Of a stretch of 49,339 nucleotides of DNA, positions 17,795 to 25,530 are shown in pieces. The position numbers and the translations under genes are program-made. The notes beneath the pieces are model-generated. The model was not told where the DNA came from and ran no database searches. It worked only from the letters and a program-made list of their open reading frames with translations. The stretch is taken from NCBI RefSeq assembly GCF_017996735.1, contig NZ_JAGOGJ010000042.1, positions 1 through 49,339 on the forward strand, in the 5' to 3' direction. The number at the start of each line of letters is the position of its first letter. Position 1 is the first letter of the stretch. The DNA comes from Niveispirillum sp. (GTDB taxonomy: Bacteria > Pseudomonadota > Alphaproteobacteria > Azospirillales > Azospirillaceae).

Positions 17795-17893
17795 TGAAAC
17801 GCCGGGATTATGGCGTCACAACGGCCAGAGGACGCTGTTTTGACGCGCATTGCAACAAGGGCGTTGATCCATCGTCCTTGTTGCGGCGTTTCA
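17795..17893 (+). ncRNA. Candidate three-way-junction structured RNA or cis element
   Basis: Three nested helices account for most of the 99 bases. P1: 17795-17804 with 17884-17893 (TGAAACGCCG and its exact complement). P2: 17813-17818 with 17841-17846 (GCGTCA/TGACGC), continued after one mismatch by 17820-17825 with 17834-17839 (AACGGC/GCTGTT). P3: 17852-17860 with 17876-17884 (GCAACAAGG/CCTTGTTGC; base 17884 could pair in either P1 or P3). The G-T pair in P2 favours the plus strand. It lies between divergent genes, 71 bases upstream of the membrane-protein start and 42 bases upstream of the macroglobulin start on the other strand. I do not recognise it as a known riboswitch. It could also be a mobile palindromic repeat. 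Confidence 0.5.
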
Positions 17894-17964
17894 TTGCGTG
17901 AACCAGGCCGTCATGATAGCGGCTTGCCGGTCCATTCCGCCGCCGCCCGCGCGACAGAGGCCCC

Positions 17965-19368
17965 ATGACAGACATCCATGATGACCTGCCCCCCCGACGC
18001 CGCCTGCCCAATCTGGACTGGCCGCGGCTGGCGCTCTGGCTGGGCGGGTTCGCCTTGCTGGGACCGGCGCTGTGGAACGGCTTCCCCATCGTGTTCTTCG
18101 ACACGGCCGGCTATATCAAGAGGGTGCTGGACTGGGACCTGGAGCCCGGCCGGTCCTTCTTCTATGGCCTGTTCCTGTTCGTTACATCAGGCGGGTGGTT
18201 CAGCTTCTGGGGGCCGGTGCTGGTCCAGGCGGCGGCAACGCTGTGGCTGATCCATCTGCTGCTGCGGACCCACGGCATCGGCATCCGTGACTGGCCCCTG
18301 CGGCAGGTGACGGGGGTGGTGGCCATCGGCCTGTCGGCCCTGACGGGCGTGTCCTGGTATGTGGCGCAACTGATGCCGGATATTCTGCTGCCGCTGCTGG
18401 TCCTCTGCTTCTGGCTGCTGTCTTTCCGCTGGGACGATCTGGACTGGCGGGAACGGGTCTGCGTGGGCGCCATCGGCCTGCTGGCCCTGATGTCGCACAT
18501 GTCCTCCATGGCGCTGGCCGGCGGTCTGGTCGTCACCATCGCGGCGGCCAAGGGTCTGGACCGCTGGCGTGGCTGGGGCCTGCGGCCGCGCGTGCTGCCG
18601 TCGGCGGCCTTGCTGGCCCTGTCGCTTGTCGCCATGCCGACCCTGCATATGGCGATGATCGGCAAGCCGGGCTTCACGCCGGGCGGCCCGGTCTTCATCT
18701 TCGGCCGGCTGGTGCAGGATGGGCTGGCCCAGCGCTATCTGACCGACCATTGCCCCGACGCCACCATCAAGCTTTGCGCCTATAAGGACAGCCTGCCGGC
18801 CAAGGCGGATGATTTCATCTGGCACAAGGACAGCCCCTTCATCGCCATCGGCGGCTGGGACGGCGCGGGGCCGGAACTGTCGCGGCTGGTCGGGGGCATC
18901 GTCACCGCCTATCCGGGCGCCTTCCTGTCCACGGCCCTGACGGCCACGGCGGACCAGTTGGTCATGGTGAAGACCGGTGACGGGCTGGATGAATGGCAGG
19001 AGGTGACCCGCTGGATCTTCCGCGCCTTCATGGCCGATGGCCAGCACCAGTCCTTTGCCGGCGCCCGCCAGCAACGGCAGAAGACGACGCGCGGCCTGTT
19101 CGATGCGCTGAACCTCGTGCATGTGCCGGTGGCCCATCTGTCGGGCCTGGGGCTGATCCTGGTGGCCGTCTGGGGCTTTCGCACCGGGCGGCGGGAACTG
19201 GCGGCGCTTGCCCTGTTCGTGGTCATCGCCCTGATCGGCAACGCCTTCATCAATGGCGCGCTCTCCAACCCGCACGACCGGTATCAGAGCCGTATCGTCT
19301 GGCTGGCGACACTGGTGATGGCGGTGGCGGGTCTGACCCGGGCCCGCCACCGCGACCCGGCGCCGTAA
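17965..19368 (+). CDS. Multi-pass membrane protein, function unknown
   Basis: 467 residues with about ten hydrophobic segments: for example LALWLGGFALLGPALWNGFPIVF, FFYGLFLFVTSGGWFSFWGPVLV, and the last ones near LGLILVAVWGF and LALFVVIALIGNAFING. A conserved-looking FDTAGYIKRVLDWDLEPGR loop follows the first segment, and a large loop lies at about 240-320. The layout, with acidic residues just after the first membrane span and many spans, is loosely like polytopic GT-C glycosyltransferases. I cannot confirm that, and treat it as an unassigned inner-membrane protein. It is divergent from the macroglobulin gene and 78 bases upstream of the metal ATPase on the same strand. Confidence 0.85.
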   Translation: MTDIHDDLPPRRRLPNLDWPRLALWLGGFALLGPALWNGFPIVFFDTAGYIKRVLDWDLEPGRSFFYGLFLFVTSGGWFSFWGPVLVQAAATLWLIHLLLRTHGIGIRDWPLRQVTGVVAIGLSALTGVSWYVAQLMPDILLPLLVLCFWLLSFRWDDLDWRERVCVGAIGLLALMSHMSSMALAGGLVVTIAAAKGLDRWRGWGLRPRVLPSAALLALSLVAMPTLHMAMIGKPGFTPGGPVFIFGRLVQDGLAQRYLTDHCPDATIKLCAYKDSLPAKADDFIWHKDSPFIAIGGWDGAGPELSRLVGGIVTAYPGAFLSTALTATADQLVMVKTGDGLDEWQEVTRWIFRAFMADGQHQSFAGARQQRQKTTRGLFDALNLVHVPVAHLSGLGLILVAVWGFRTGRRELAALALFVVIALIGNAFINGALSNPHDRYQSRIVWLATLVMAVAGLTRARHRDPAP

Positions 19369-19446
19369 CCGGCCCGCCTTATGGTATCCTTCCCCATGCC
19401 TGCGCCCCATGGAAAATGGGGATTGTCACATCTGTAAGGGTTCAGC

Positions 19447-21447
19447 ATGGGCGACGACCATCATCACGGTCATGATCATGATCACGCCGGCCACGGGCAC
19501 AGCCACGACCATGGCGGCCCGCTGGGGCCGGCGACGGAACTGGCCACCGCGCTGGCCAGCGGCGTCGCACTGGGCATCGGCTATGGAGTGGAGACATTGA
19601 CCGCCGCTGCCGGCTGGGTTCCCCTGACGTTCTATGCCGCCGCGTTCCTGCTGGGCGGGTTCTTTACGGTGCGGGAAGCGGTGGAGAATCTGCGGCGGCG
19701 GCGGTTCGAGATCGACACGCTGATGCTGGTGGCCGCCGCCGGTGCCGCCAGCCTGGGCGCCTGGGCGGAAGGGGCGCTGCTGCTGTTCCTGTTCGCCCTG
19801 GGTCATGCCCTGGAGCATCACGCCATGGGCAGGGCGCGGCGCGCCATCGAAGCGCTGGCCGTGCTGGCCCCCCGCACGGCCCTGCGCCGCACGCCGGACG
19901 GGGCCGTGGAAGTGGCGGTGGAGGATCTGGCCATCAGCGATGTGGTCATCGTGAAACCCGGCGCCCGCCTGCCCGCCGACGGTTTTGTGGTGGCGGGACA
20001 AAGCGGCGTGGATCAGGCCCCCGTGACGGGCGAAAGCATCCCCGTCGATAAATCCCCCGTGCCCGATCCGGCACAGGCCCGCGCCGCGCCCGATCGGGTG
20101 GAGGCCGACCACCGCGTCTTTGCCGGCACCATCAATGGCGATGGCCTGCTGGAGGTGGAGGTGACGCACCTGTCGGGCGACAGCACGCTGGCCCGTGTCG
20201 TGCGTCTGGTGGCGGAAGCGGAAACCGCCAAATCCCCGACCCAGCGTTTCACCGACCGGTTCCAGCGCATTTTCGTGCCGCTGGTCCTGGGGCTGGCCTT
20301 CCTGCTGCTGTTCGGATGGGTCGTAGTGGACGAGCCGTTCCGCGACAGTTTTTATCGCGCCATGGCGGTGCTGGTGGCGGCCAGCCCCTGCGCGCTGGCC
20401 ATCGCCACGCCCAGCGCCATCCTGTCCGGGGTGGCGCGGGCGGCACGCGGTGGGGTGCTGGTGAAAGGCGGGGCGCCGCTGGAACAGTTGGGCGCCGTCA
20501 CCGCCATCGCCTTCGACAAGACGGGCACCCTGACCGAAGGCCGCCCGCGCCTGACCGACATCCTTCCCGCCCCCGGCGTGACGGAGGCGGAATTGCTGTC
20601 CATCGCCGTGGCCGTGGAGGGGTTGAGCGACCATCCCCTGGCCCGCGCCGTGACGCGCGACGGGCGGGAACGCCTGTCCGGCTTCGCGGTACCCGCCGCC
20701 AGCGACCTGTCCAGCCTGACCGGGCGCGGCCTGTCGGCAACCGTGACGGGGGAGAAGGTGCTGATCGGCAAGGCCGACCTGTTCGGCCGGGACGGGGTGG
20801 CGCCGCTGTCGGAGCCGGTGCTGGTGGCGGCCGCGGGCCTGCGCACCGCCGGCCGTACCACCATGCTGGTCCGCCGGGGGGATCGCGATCTGGGCGTGCT
20901 GGGCCTGATGGACCGGCCCCGGGCGGAAGCGGCGGCCAGCCTTGCCCGCCTGCGGGCGCTGGGCGTGTCGCGTCTGGTCATGCTGTCGGGCGATGCCGGT
21001 CCCGTTGCCACCGCCATCGGCCGGGAGGTCGGGGTGGACGAGGCCTGGGGTGACCTGATGCCCGCCGACAAGGTGGACGCCATCGGCAGGCTGGCGGATG
21101 CTGGCGTGGTTGCCATGGTGGGCGACGGGGTGAACGATGCCCCGGCGCTGGCCCGCGCCCATGTCGGCATCGCCATGGGGGCCGCCGGATCGGATGTGGC
21201 CCTGGAAACGGCGGATGTGGCGCTGATGGCCGACAATCTGTCGCACCTGCCCTTCGCCGTGGGCCTGTCGCGTCAGACCCGGTCCATCATCCGTCAGAAC
21301 ATGGTGGTCAGCCTGGGCGTCGTAGCGCTTCTGGTACCGGCCACCATCCTGGGCCTGGGTATCGGCCCCGCCGTGCTGCTGCATGAAGGGTCGACCCTGG
21401 TGGTCGTCTTCAACGCCCTGCGCCTGCTGGCCTGGAAGGAGCACTGA
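19447..21447 (+). CDS. P1B-type heavy-metal-transporting ATPase (P1B-4-like, Co/Zn-type)
   Basis: 666 residues. It exports divalent metal ions across the inner membrane at the cost of ATP. The first 23 residues hold ten histidines (HHHGHDHDHAGHGHSHDH) in place of a CxxC domain. The actuator motif is TGESIPVDK (about 195), the metal-binding SPC is at about 312, the phosphorylated Asp is in DKTGTLTEGRP (about 357), the P1B signature is SDHPLA (about 397), and the hinge is GDGVNDAPALA (about 560). The last membrane helix carries HEGSTLVVVFNALRLL. SPC plus HEG(G/S)T is the signature of the P1B-4 group (CoaT/CtpD/HMA1). The exact metal cannot be read from sequence. The start has TAAGGG seven bases upstream. 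No metalloregulator is adjacent. Confidence 0.93.
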   Translation: MGDDHHHGHDHDHAGHGHSHDHGGPLGPATELATALASGVALGIGYGVETLTAAAGWVPLTFYAAAFLLGGFFTVREAVENLRRRRFEIDTLMLVAAAGAASLGAWAEGALLLFLFALGHALEHHAMGRARRAIEALAVLAPRTALRRTPDGAVEVAVEDLAISDVVIVKPGARLPADGFVVAGQSGVDQAPVTGESIPVDKSPVPDPAQARAAPDRVEADHRVFAGTINGDGLLEVEVTHLSGDSTLARVVRLVAEAETAKSPTQRFTDRFQRIFVPLVLGLAFLLLFGWVVVDEPFRDSFYRAMAVLVAASPCALAIATPSAILSGVARAARGGVLVKGGAPLEQLGAVTAIAFDKTGTLTEGRPRLTDILPAPGVTEAELLSIAVAVEGLSDHPLARAVTRDGRERLSGFAVPAASDLSSLTGRGLSATVTGEKVLIGKADLFGRDGVAPLSEPVLVAAAGLRTAGRTTMLVRRGDRDLGVLGLMDRPRAEAAASLARLRALGVSRLVMLSGDAGPVATAIGREVGVDEAWGDLMPADKVDAIGRLADAGVVAMVGDGVNDAPALARAHVGIAMGAAGSDVALETADVALMADNLSHLPFAVGLSRQTRSIIRQNMVVSLGVVALLVPATILGLGIGPAVLLHEGSTLVVVFNALRLLAWKEH

Positions 21448-21449
21448 GA

Positions 21450-21593
21450 CCAAGGGTCATGGTCAATGACCCTTGGTCCGGCGGCGACTGCCGCCGCGCG
21501 GCACTTGCCGCGTCAGCCCAAGCCAACGGATGTTGGCGCCCGGCGCATGAGGGAACGTGTGAATGCCCAAGGGTCAGGGTCAATGACCCTTGG
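21450..21593. repeat. Modular extragenic palindromic element, copy 3, bounded by twin palindromes
   Basis: Both ends carry nearly the same 27-bp palindrome: 21450-21476 and 21567-21593, arms CCAAGGGTCA and TGACCCTTGG, differing by one base in the centre. Between them are a GGCGGC-GACT-GCCGCC hairpin, GCGGC-ACTT-GCCGC, then CCAAC-GGAT-GTTGG. Read on the minus strand, the inner part matches copy 5 at 29553-29667 (CCG..GGCTTGG, GCGGC hairpin, GGCGGCAGTCGCCGCC). It lies between the metal ATPase and trhO; the first palindrome may terminate the ATPase transcript. Confidence 0.82.
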
Positions 21594-21658
21594 CGTGAGA
21601 CAGGGCGGGCCGGGGCTGCTATAAGCCCGGCCATCTTTCCAGCCGCAGTTGCCAGCCC

Positions 21659-22411
21659 ATGTCCGCCATCGCCGTCGCCGCCCTGTACCGCTTCCACCCG
21701 CTGCCGCATTACAGCGACCTGCGACAGCCCCTGTTCGACCTGCTGGCCGCCAACAGGGTCTGCGGCACGCTGCTGCTGGCGGCGGAAGGGTTGAACGGCA
21801 CCATCGCCGGACCGGCGGAGGCGATGGAACAGGTGGTGGCGGAGATCGCCCGTATCGCCGGCCTGCCCGAACCGCTGCAGCCGCGCTGGTCCACCACCGA
21901 CGCACCGCCCTTCGGCCGCCTGAAGGTGCGGCTGAAGAAGGAGATCGTGACCATGGGCGTGCCGGGCATCGACCCGCTGCGCGCCGTCGGCACCTATGTG
22001 GAGCCGGAGGACTGGAACGCCCTGATCAGCGATCCCGACACCCTGCTGATCGACACCCGCAACAGTTTTGAGGTGGAATACGGTACCTTCAAGGGGGCCG
22101 TCGATCCCGGCACCACCACCTTCGGGCAGTTCCCCGACTATGTCCGCCGCGAACTGGACCCCGCCAGACACCGCAAGGTAGCCATGTTCTGCACGGGCGG
22201 CATCCGCTGCGAAAAGGCCACGGCTTATATGCTGGAGCAGGGGTTCGGGGAGGTCTACCACCTGAAGGGTGGCATCCTGAACTATCTGGAACGGATCGGG
22301 CCGGAAGACAGCCTGTGGGAAGGCGGCTGCTTCGTCTTTGACGAGCGGGTGGCGCTGGGCCATGGGCTGGCGCCCGTGCCCGGCGCCTGCAGGACCCATG
22401 ATGACGATTGA
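21659..22411 (+). CDS. trhO: tRNA uridine(34) hydroxylase, rhodanese-like
   Basis: 250 residues. TrhO (YceA) forms 5-hydroxyuridine at tRNA position 34 using oxygen. An N-terminal UPF0176 domain (about 1-100, with LLLAAEGLNGTIAG) precedes a rhodanese domain (about 120-220) with the active-site loop CTGGIRCEKAT (catalytic Cys178, second Cys184). Length is at the short end of the family: the usual cysteine-rich C-terminal extension is reduced to CFVFDERVALGHGL and a short tail. The gene overlaps the following permease gene by 14 bases, so the two are likely co-translated. Confidence 0.94.
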   Translation: MSAIAVAALYRFHPLPHYSDLRQPLFDLLAANRVCGTLLLAAEGLNGTIAGPAEAMEQVVAEIARIAGLPEPLQPRWSTTDAPPFGRLKVRLKKEIVTMGVPGIDPLRAVGTYVEPEDWNALISDPDTLLIDTRNSFEVEYGTFKGAVDPGTTTFGQFPDYVRRELDPARHRKVAMFCTGGIRCEKATAYMLEQGFGEVYHLKGGILNYLERIGPEDSLWEGGCFVFDERVALGHGLAPVPGACRTHDDD

Positions 22412-24221
22412 GCTTCTGTCCGTCCTGGGGCTGCTGGCCCTGGCTGTGCTGCTGTTCGCGCGGGGGCGGCCCGGCATGGACGCGGTGGCCCTGATCGTGA
22501 TCGCCGCCCTGCCCCTGACCGGTGTCGTCAGCGTTCCGGAGGTGCTGCGCGGTTTTGCCGATCCCAATGTCATCCTGATCGCGGCCCTGTTCGTCATCGG
22601 TGACGCGCTGGTGCGCACCGGTGTGGCCCAGGCGCTGGGCGACGGCATGGCGCGGGGGGCCGGCGCCAGCGAGGGGCGGCTGATCGTGCTGCTGATGCTG
22701 GCGGCGGCAAGCCTGGGATCTTTCATGAGTTCGACGGGTGTCGTCGCCATCTTCATCCCCATCGTCCTGCGCATCGCCCGGTCCATGGCACTGCCGCCGG
22801 GCCGGCTGATGATGCCGCTGTCCATGGCGGCGCTGATCAGCGGCATGATGACCCTGGTGGCCACCGCCCCCAACATGGTGGTCAGCGCCGAACTGGAGAC
22901 GCGGGGGCAGGATGGTTTCGGCTTCTTCGCCTTCACGCCCTTCGGTATCCCCATCCTGGTCCTGGCCATCCTTTATATGCTGGTCATGCGCCGTCACCTG
23001 TCGGGCGCGGCCGAATTGCCGCCGCCACGGCCCGGCATGCGCGACTGGGTCCGCACATACGGGCTGAGCGGGCGGGAAATCCGGCTGCTGCTGTCGCAAG
23101 GCTCCGATCTGTGCGGCTGCCGGCTGGAGATGCTGGACCTGCGCGCTTCGGCCGGGGTGAATATCGTCGCTATCGAACGCGGCGCGGGCCTGCGCCGGGA
23201 ATTCGTGCGGCCGGAGGCACAAACGGAACTGCGCGGCGGCGATGTCCTGCTGCTGGACATTATCGGCGCCGATTTCGACGCGGATACCTTTCAGGCGCGG
23301 CACGGGCTGGCCGAGCTGCCCCTGGATCAGGCACATTTCGCCGACAGGAACCAGCATTTCGGCATGGCGGAGGTGATCATCCCGTCGGGTTCGGGCCTAG
23401 CCGGCCGGTCGCCCATGGAGGCGCGGTTCCGCACCCAGCACGACGTGGCCGTGATCGGCATCCGCCGCGCCAACGCCCCGCTGGAAGGTGTGCCGGCCCG
23501 GCAGCGTCTGGCCGTGGGCGACACGGTCCTGCTGGCGGGTCCCTGGCGGTCCATCCGCCGCCTGTCGGAACAGCGCCGCGACATGGTGCTGCTCGACCTG
23601 CCGGCGGAGGCGGCGGAATACGCGCCCAAGCGCGACCGGGCGCCGCACGCGCTGGCCGTGCTGCTGGCCGTTGTCCTGGCCATGGCCACGGGAGTGCTCC
23701 CCAATGTCCAGGCGGCACTGCTGGGCTGTCTGGCGCTGGGGGCGCTGGGCGTGGTCGACATGAACTCGGCCTACCGCTCCATCCATTGGTCCACGCTGGT
23801 GCTGATCGCCGGCATGCTGCCCTTTGCGCTGGCCCTGGAACGCACGGGCGGGGTCGCCCTGGCGGCCGATGCCCTGGTCGCCGTGGTGGGGCAGGCGGAA
23901 CCGCGCCTGATCCTGGCGGCCCTGTTCGCGGCGACCGCCGTGCTGGGCCTGTTCATTTCCAACACGGCCACGGCCGTGCTGATGGCGCCCGTGGCCATCA
24001 CCATCGCCGGCAGCCTGGGCCTGTCGCCCCTGCCTTTCGCCATGACGGTGGCGCTGGCGGCGTCCACGGCCTTCATGACGCCCGTCTCCTCACCCGTGAA
24101 CACGCTGGTGGTGGGGCCGGGCGGTTATCGCTTCATGGATTTTGTGCGTATCGGGGTGCCCTTCTCGCTGGTCACCATGGCTGTCTGTGTGCTGCTGGTG
24201 CCGGTCTTCATGCCGTTCTGA
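22398..24221 (+). CDS. SLC13/DASS-family permease with two RCK_C (TrkA-C) domains
   Basis: 607 residues from the ATG at 22398, which follows AGGA and lies inside the end of trhO; a longer in-frame ORF start at 22338 would sit deep in trhO. It has an N-terminal membrane half (about 1-195, PNVILIAALFVIGDAL, SSTGVVAIFIPIVLRIA), two cytosolic RCK_C domains (about 220-290 and 310-395), then the second membrane half (about 405-607) with the SNTATAVLMAPVAI signature and the paired motif STAFMTPVSSPVNTLVVGPGGY. These proteins move anions such as dicarboxylates, sulfate or citrate with sodium. The substrate is not evident. It is coupled to trhO, but the functional link is unclear. It ends at the base before the convergent TetR stop. 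Confidence 0.92.
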   Translation: MMTIELLSVLGLLALAVLLFARGRPGMDAVALIVIAALPLTGVVSVPEVLRGFADPNVILIAALFVIGDALVRTGVAQALGDGMARGAGASEGRLIVLLMLAAASLGSFMSSTGVVAIFIPIVLRIARSMALPPGRLMMPLSMAALISGMMTLVATAPNMVVSAELETRGQDGFGFFAFTPFGIPILVLAILYMLVMRRHLSGAAELPPPRPGMRDWVRTYGLSGREIRLLLSQGSDLCGCRLEMLDLRASAGVNIVAIERGAGLRREFVRPEAQTELRGGDVLLLDIIGADFDADTFQARHGLAELPLDQAHFADRNQHFGMAEVIIPSGSGLAGRSPMEARFRTQHDVAVIGIRRANAPLEGVPARQRLAVGDTVLLAGPWRSIRRLSEQRRDMVLLDLPAEAAEYAPKRDRAPHALAVLLAVVLAMATGVLPNVQAALLGCLALGALGVVDMNSAYRSIHWSTLVLIAGMLPFALALERTGGVALAADALVAVVGQAEPRLILAALFAATAVLGLFISNTATAVLMAPVAITIAGSLGLSPLPFAMTVALAASTAFMTPVSSPVNTLVVGPGGYRFMDFVRIGVPFSLVTMAVCVLLVPVFMPF

Positions 24222-24890
24222 TCAGTATTTCTCCAGCCAGCCCGCCAGCAGGCGCACCCACAAGCGCCGCAGCCCCTCATGCCCCGGGGCGGGGCCGGCG
24301 GCCAGTTCCTGCATCGCCATGCCGCGCAGCATATAGATGGTCAGGACCATCAGGTCCGCCATCTCCGCCAGCCCCTGGCTGTCCGGGCGCAGCGACAGGC
24401 CCCAATTGCCCCCCGTCGCGGCCAGGAATCCCGAAAAGATCGGGGCCAGCCGCGCCCGCAATTCCGCATCGGTACGCGCGGCCAGCGCCACCTCGAACAG
24501 CAGGTCGCGGTGGCGGCCGGTATAGAATCGGGCCCAGGCAGCCTCGATCATGGCGGCCAGCCGCGTCTCCGCCGGCAGGGACGGGTCCGGGGCCGGCGGG
24601 GCCAGCGCGCGGGCCGCCTCCACCGCGCCCAGCAACAGCCCCTCGGCGGCAAGGGCCAGCATCTCCGCCTTGGTATCGAAATGATGCGCCCAGGCCCCAC
24701 GCGACACGCCGGCCCGGTCCAGGATGACGGACAAGGAGGCGCCGGCATGGCCATGATCGGCCAGCGCATCCAGCGTGGCGGCGGCCAGTCGCTGGCGCAT
24801 CTCCTCCCGCCTTGTCGCCTGGCTGCGGCGGGCGGACTTTTCCGGGTCGGTCGCACTCATGATCGCATCCGAATCTTTCACCACTTTCAT
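24222..24890 (-). CDS. TetR-family transcriptional regulator
   Basis: 222 residues if started at the ATG at 24890; another candidate is 24860 (MSATDPEKS). The annotated long frame to 24959 is excluded because it would run through the operator. The N-terminal helix-turn-helix (about 30-80) has the family pattern TLDALADHGHAGASLSVILDRAGVSRGAWAHHFDTKAEML. The rest is the variable ligand-binding domain. It is divergent from the Mpo1-like/reductase pair, with a 24-bp inverted repeat between them. It therefore probably represses both itself and that pair. Ligand unknown. Confidence 0.9.
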   Translation of the reverse strand: MKVVKDSDAIMSATDPEKSARRSQATRREEMRQRLAAATLDALADHGHAGASLSVILDRAGVSRGAWAHHFDTKAEMLALAAEGLLLGAVEAARALAPPAPDPSLPAETRLAAMIEAAWARFYTGRHRDLLFEVALAARTDAELRARLAPIFSGFLAATGGNWGLSLRPDSQGLAEMADLMVLTIYMLRGMAMQELAAGPAPGHEGLRRLWVRLLAGWLEKY

Positions 24891-24917
24891 CATTGCCACG
24901 AAATGTGGTCCGATGTA

Positions 24918-24941
24918 AAAACAAACCAATCGGTCTGTTTT
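24918..24941. promoter_or_regulatory. Probable TetR operator
   Basis: Inverted repeat AAAACAAACC-AATC-GGTCTGTTTT (one mismatch between the arms), in the divergent intergenic region between the regulator and the Mpo1-like gene. Sequence and spacing are typical of TetR-family operators containing ACC/GGT half-sites. Confidence 0.75.
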
Positions 24942-24970
24942 ATTGTGGACCGGAGGCAAGGGAGGATGAT

Positions 24971-25528
24971 GTGGCAGACAGTTTCAAGCCCGGCCGGCTG
25001 GCGCGCAGCATGGCTTTCTATTCCGCCTATCACCGGCATCCGCATAACCGGCTGACCCATTATTTCGGGGTGCCGACCATCGTGTTCGCGGTCATGCTGG
25101 GCCTGTCCTATCTGACGGTGCCGGTCGGCGGCGCCACGGTCAGCGTGGCGCTGATCCTGATGGCGGTTCTGGCCGCCTATTACGTCTATCTGGACCCGAT
25201 GATCGGCGGCACGCTGACGGCGCTTTCCGTGCCGTTCCTGATGCTGGCCGATCATGTATCGACCCTGCCCACGGGCACGGCGGCCACCATCGGCCTTGTC
25301 ACCTTTTTCGGGGGCTGGGCGGTGCAGTTGCTGGGCCACAAGTTCGAAGGCAACAAGCCGGCATTGACCGCCAACCTTTTGCAGATCTTCGTGGCGCCGC
25401 TGTTCCTGGTGGCGGAGGCCTATTTCGCGCTGGGCCTGCGTAAGGAGGTGGAGGCACAGGTGGAACGGCTGGTGGCCGATGGCATCGGCGGGCCGGGTGC
25501 TCTGGGCCTGCCGGCGCATCAGGCCTGA
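24971..25528 (+). CDS. Mpo1-like (DUF962) membrane protein
   Basis: 185 residues from a GTG start with GGGAGG five bases upstream; the nearer ATGs are out of frame. The protein has the DUF962 pattern: MAFYSAYHRHPHNRLTHYFGVP near residue 14, several hydrophobic helices, an HVSTLPTG loop, and LLGHKFEGNKPAL (about 116). In yeast the family member Mpo1 is an iron-dependent dioxygenase in alpha-oxidation of 2-hydroxy fatty acids, and the histidines here fit such a metal site. The bacterial role is not established. It is the first gene of a two-gene unit (two bases before the reductase), probably under the adjacent TetR regulator. Confidence 0.88.
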   Translation: MADSFKPGRLARSMAFYSAYHRHPHNRLTHYFGVPTIVFAVMLGLSYLTVPVGGATVSVALILMAVLAAYYVYLDPMIGGTLTALSVPFLMLADHVSTLPTGTAATIGLVTFFGGWAVQLLGHKFEGNKPALTANLLQIFVAPLFLVAEAYFALGLRKEVEAQVERLVADGIGGPGALGLPAHQA

Positions 25529-25530
25529 TC

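Noticed and set aside
19426..21453. 675-codon minus-strand frame opposite the metal ATPase
   Set aside because: Shadow frame; the plus strand carries every P-type ATPase motif.
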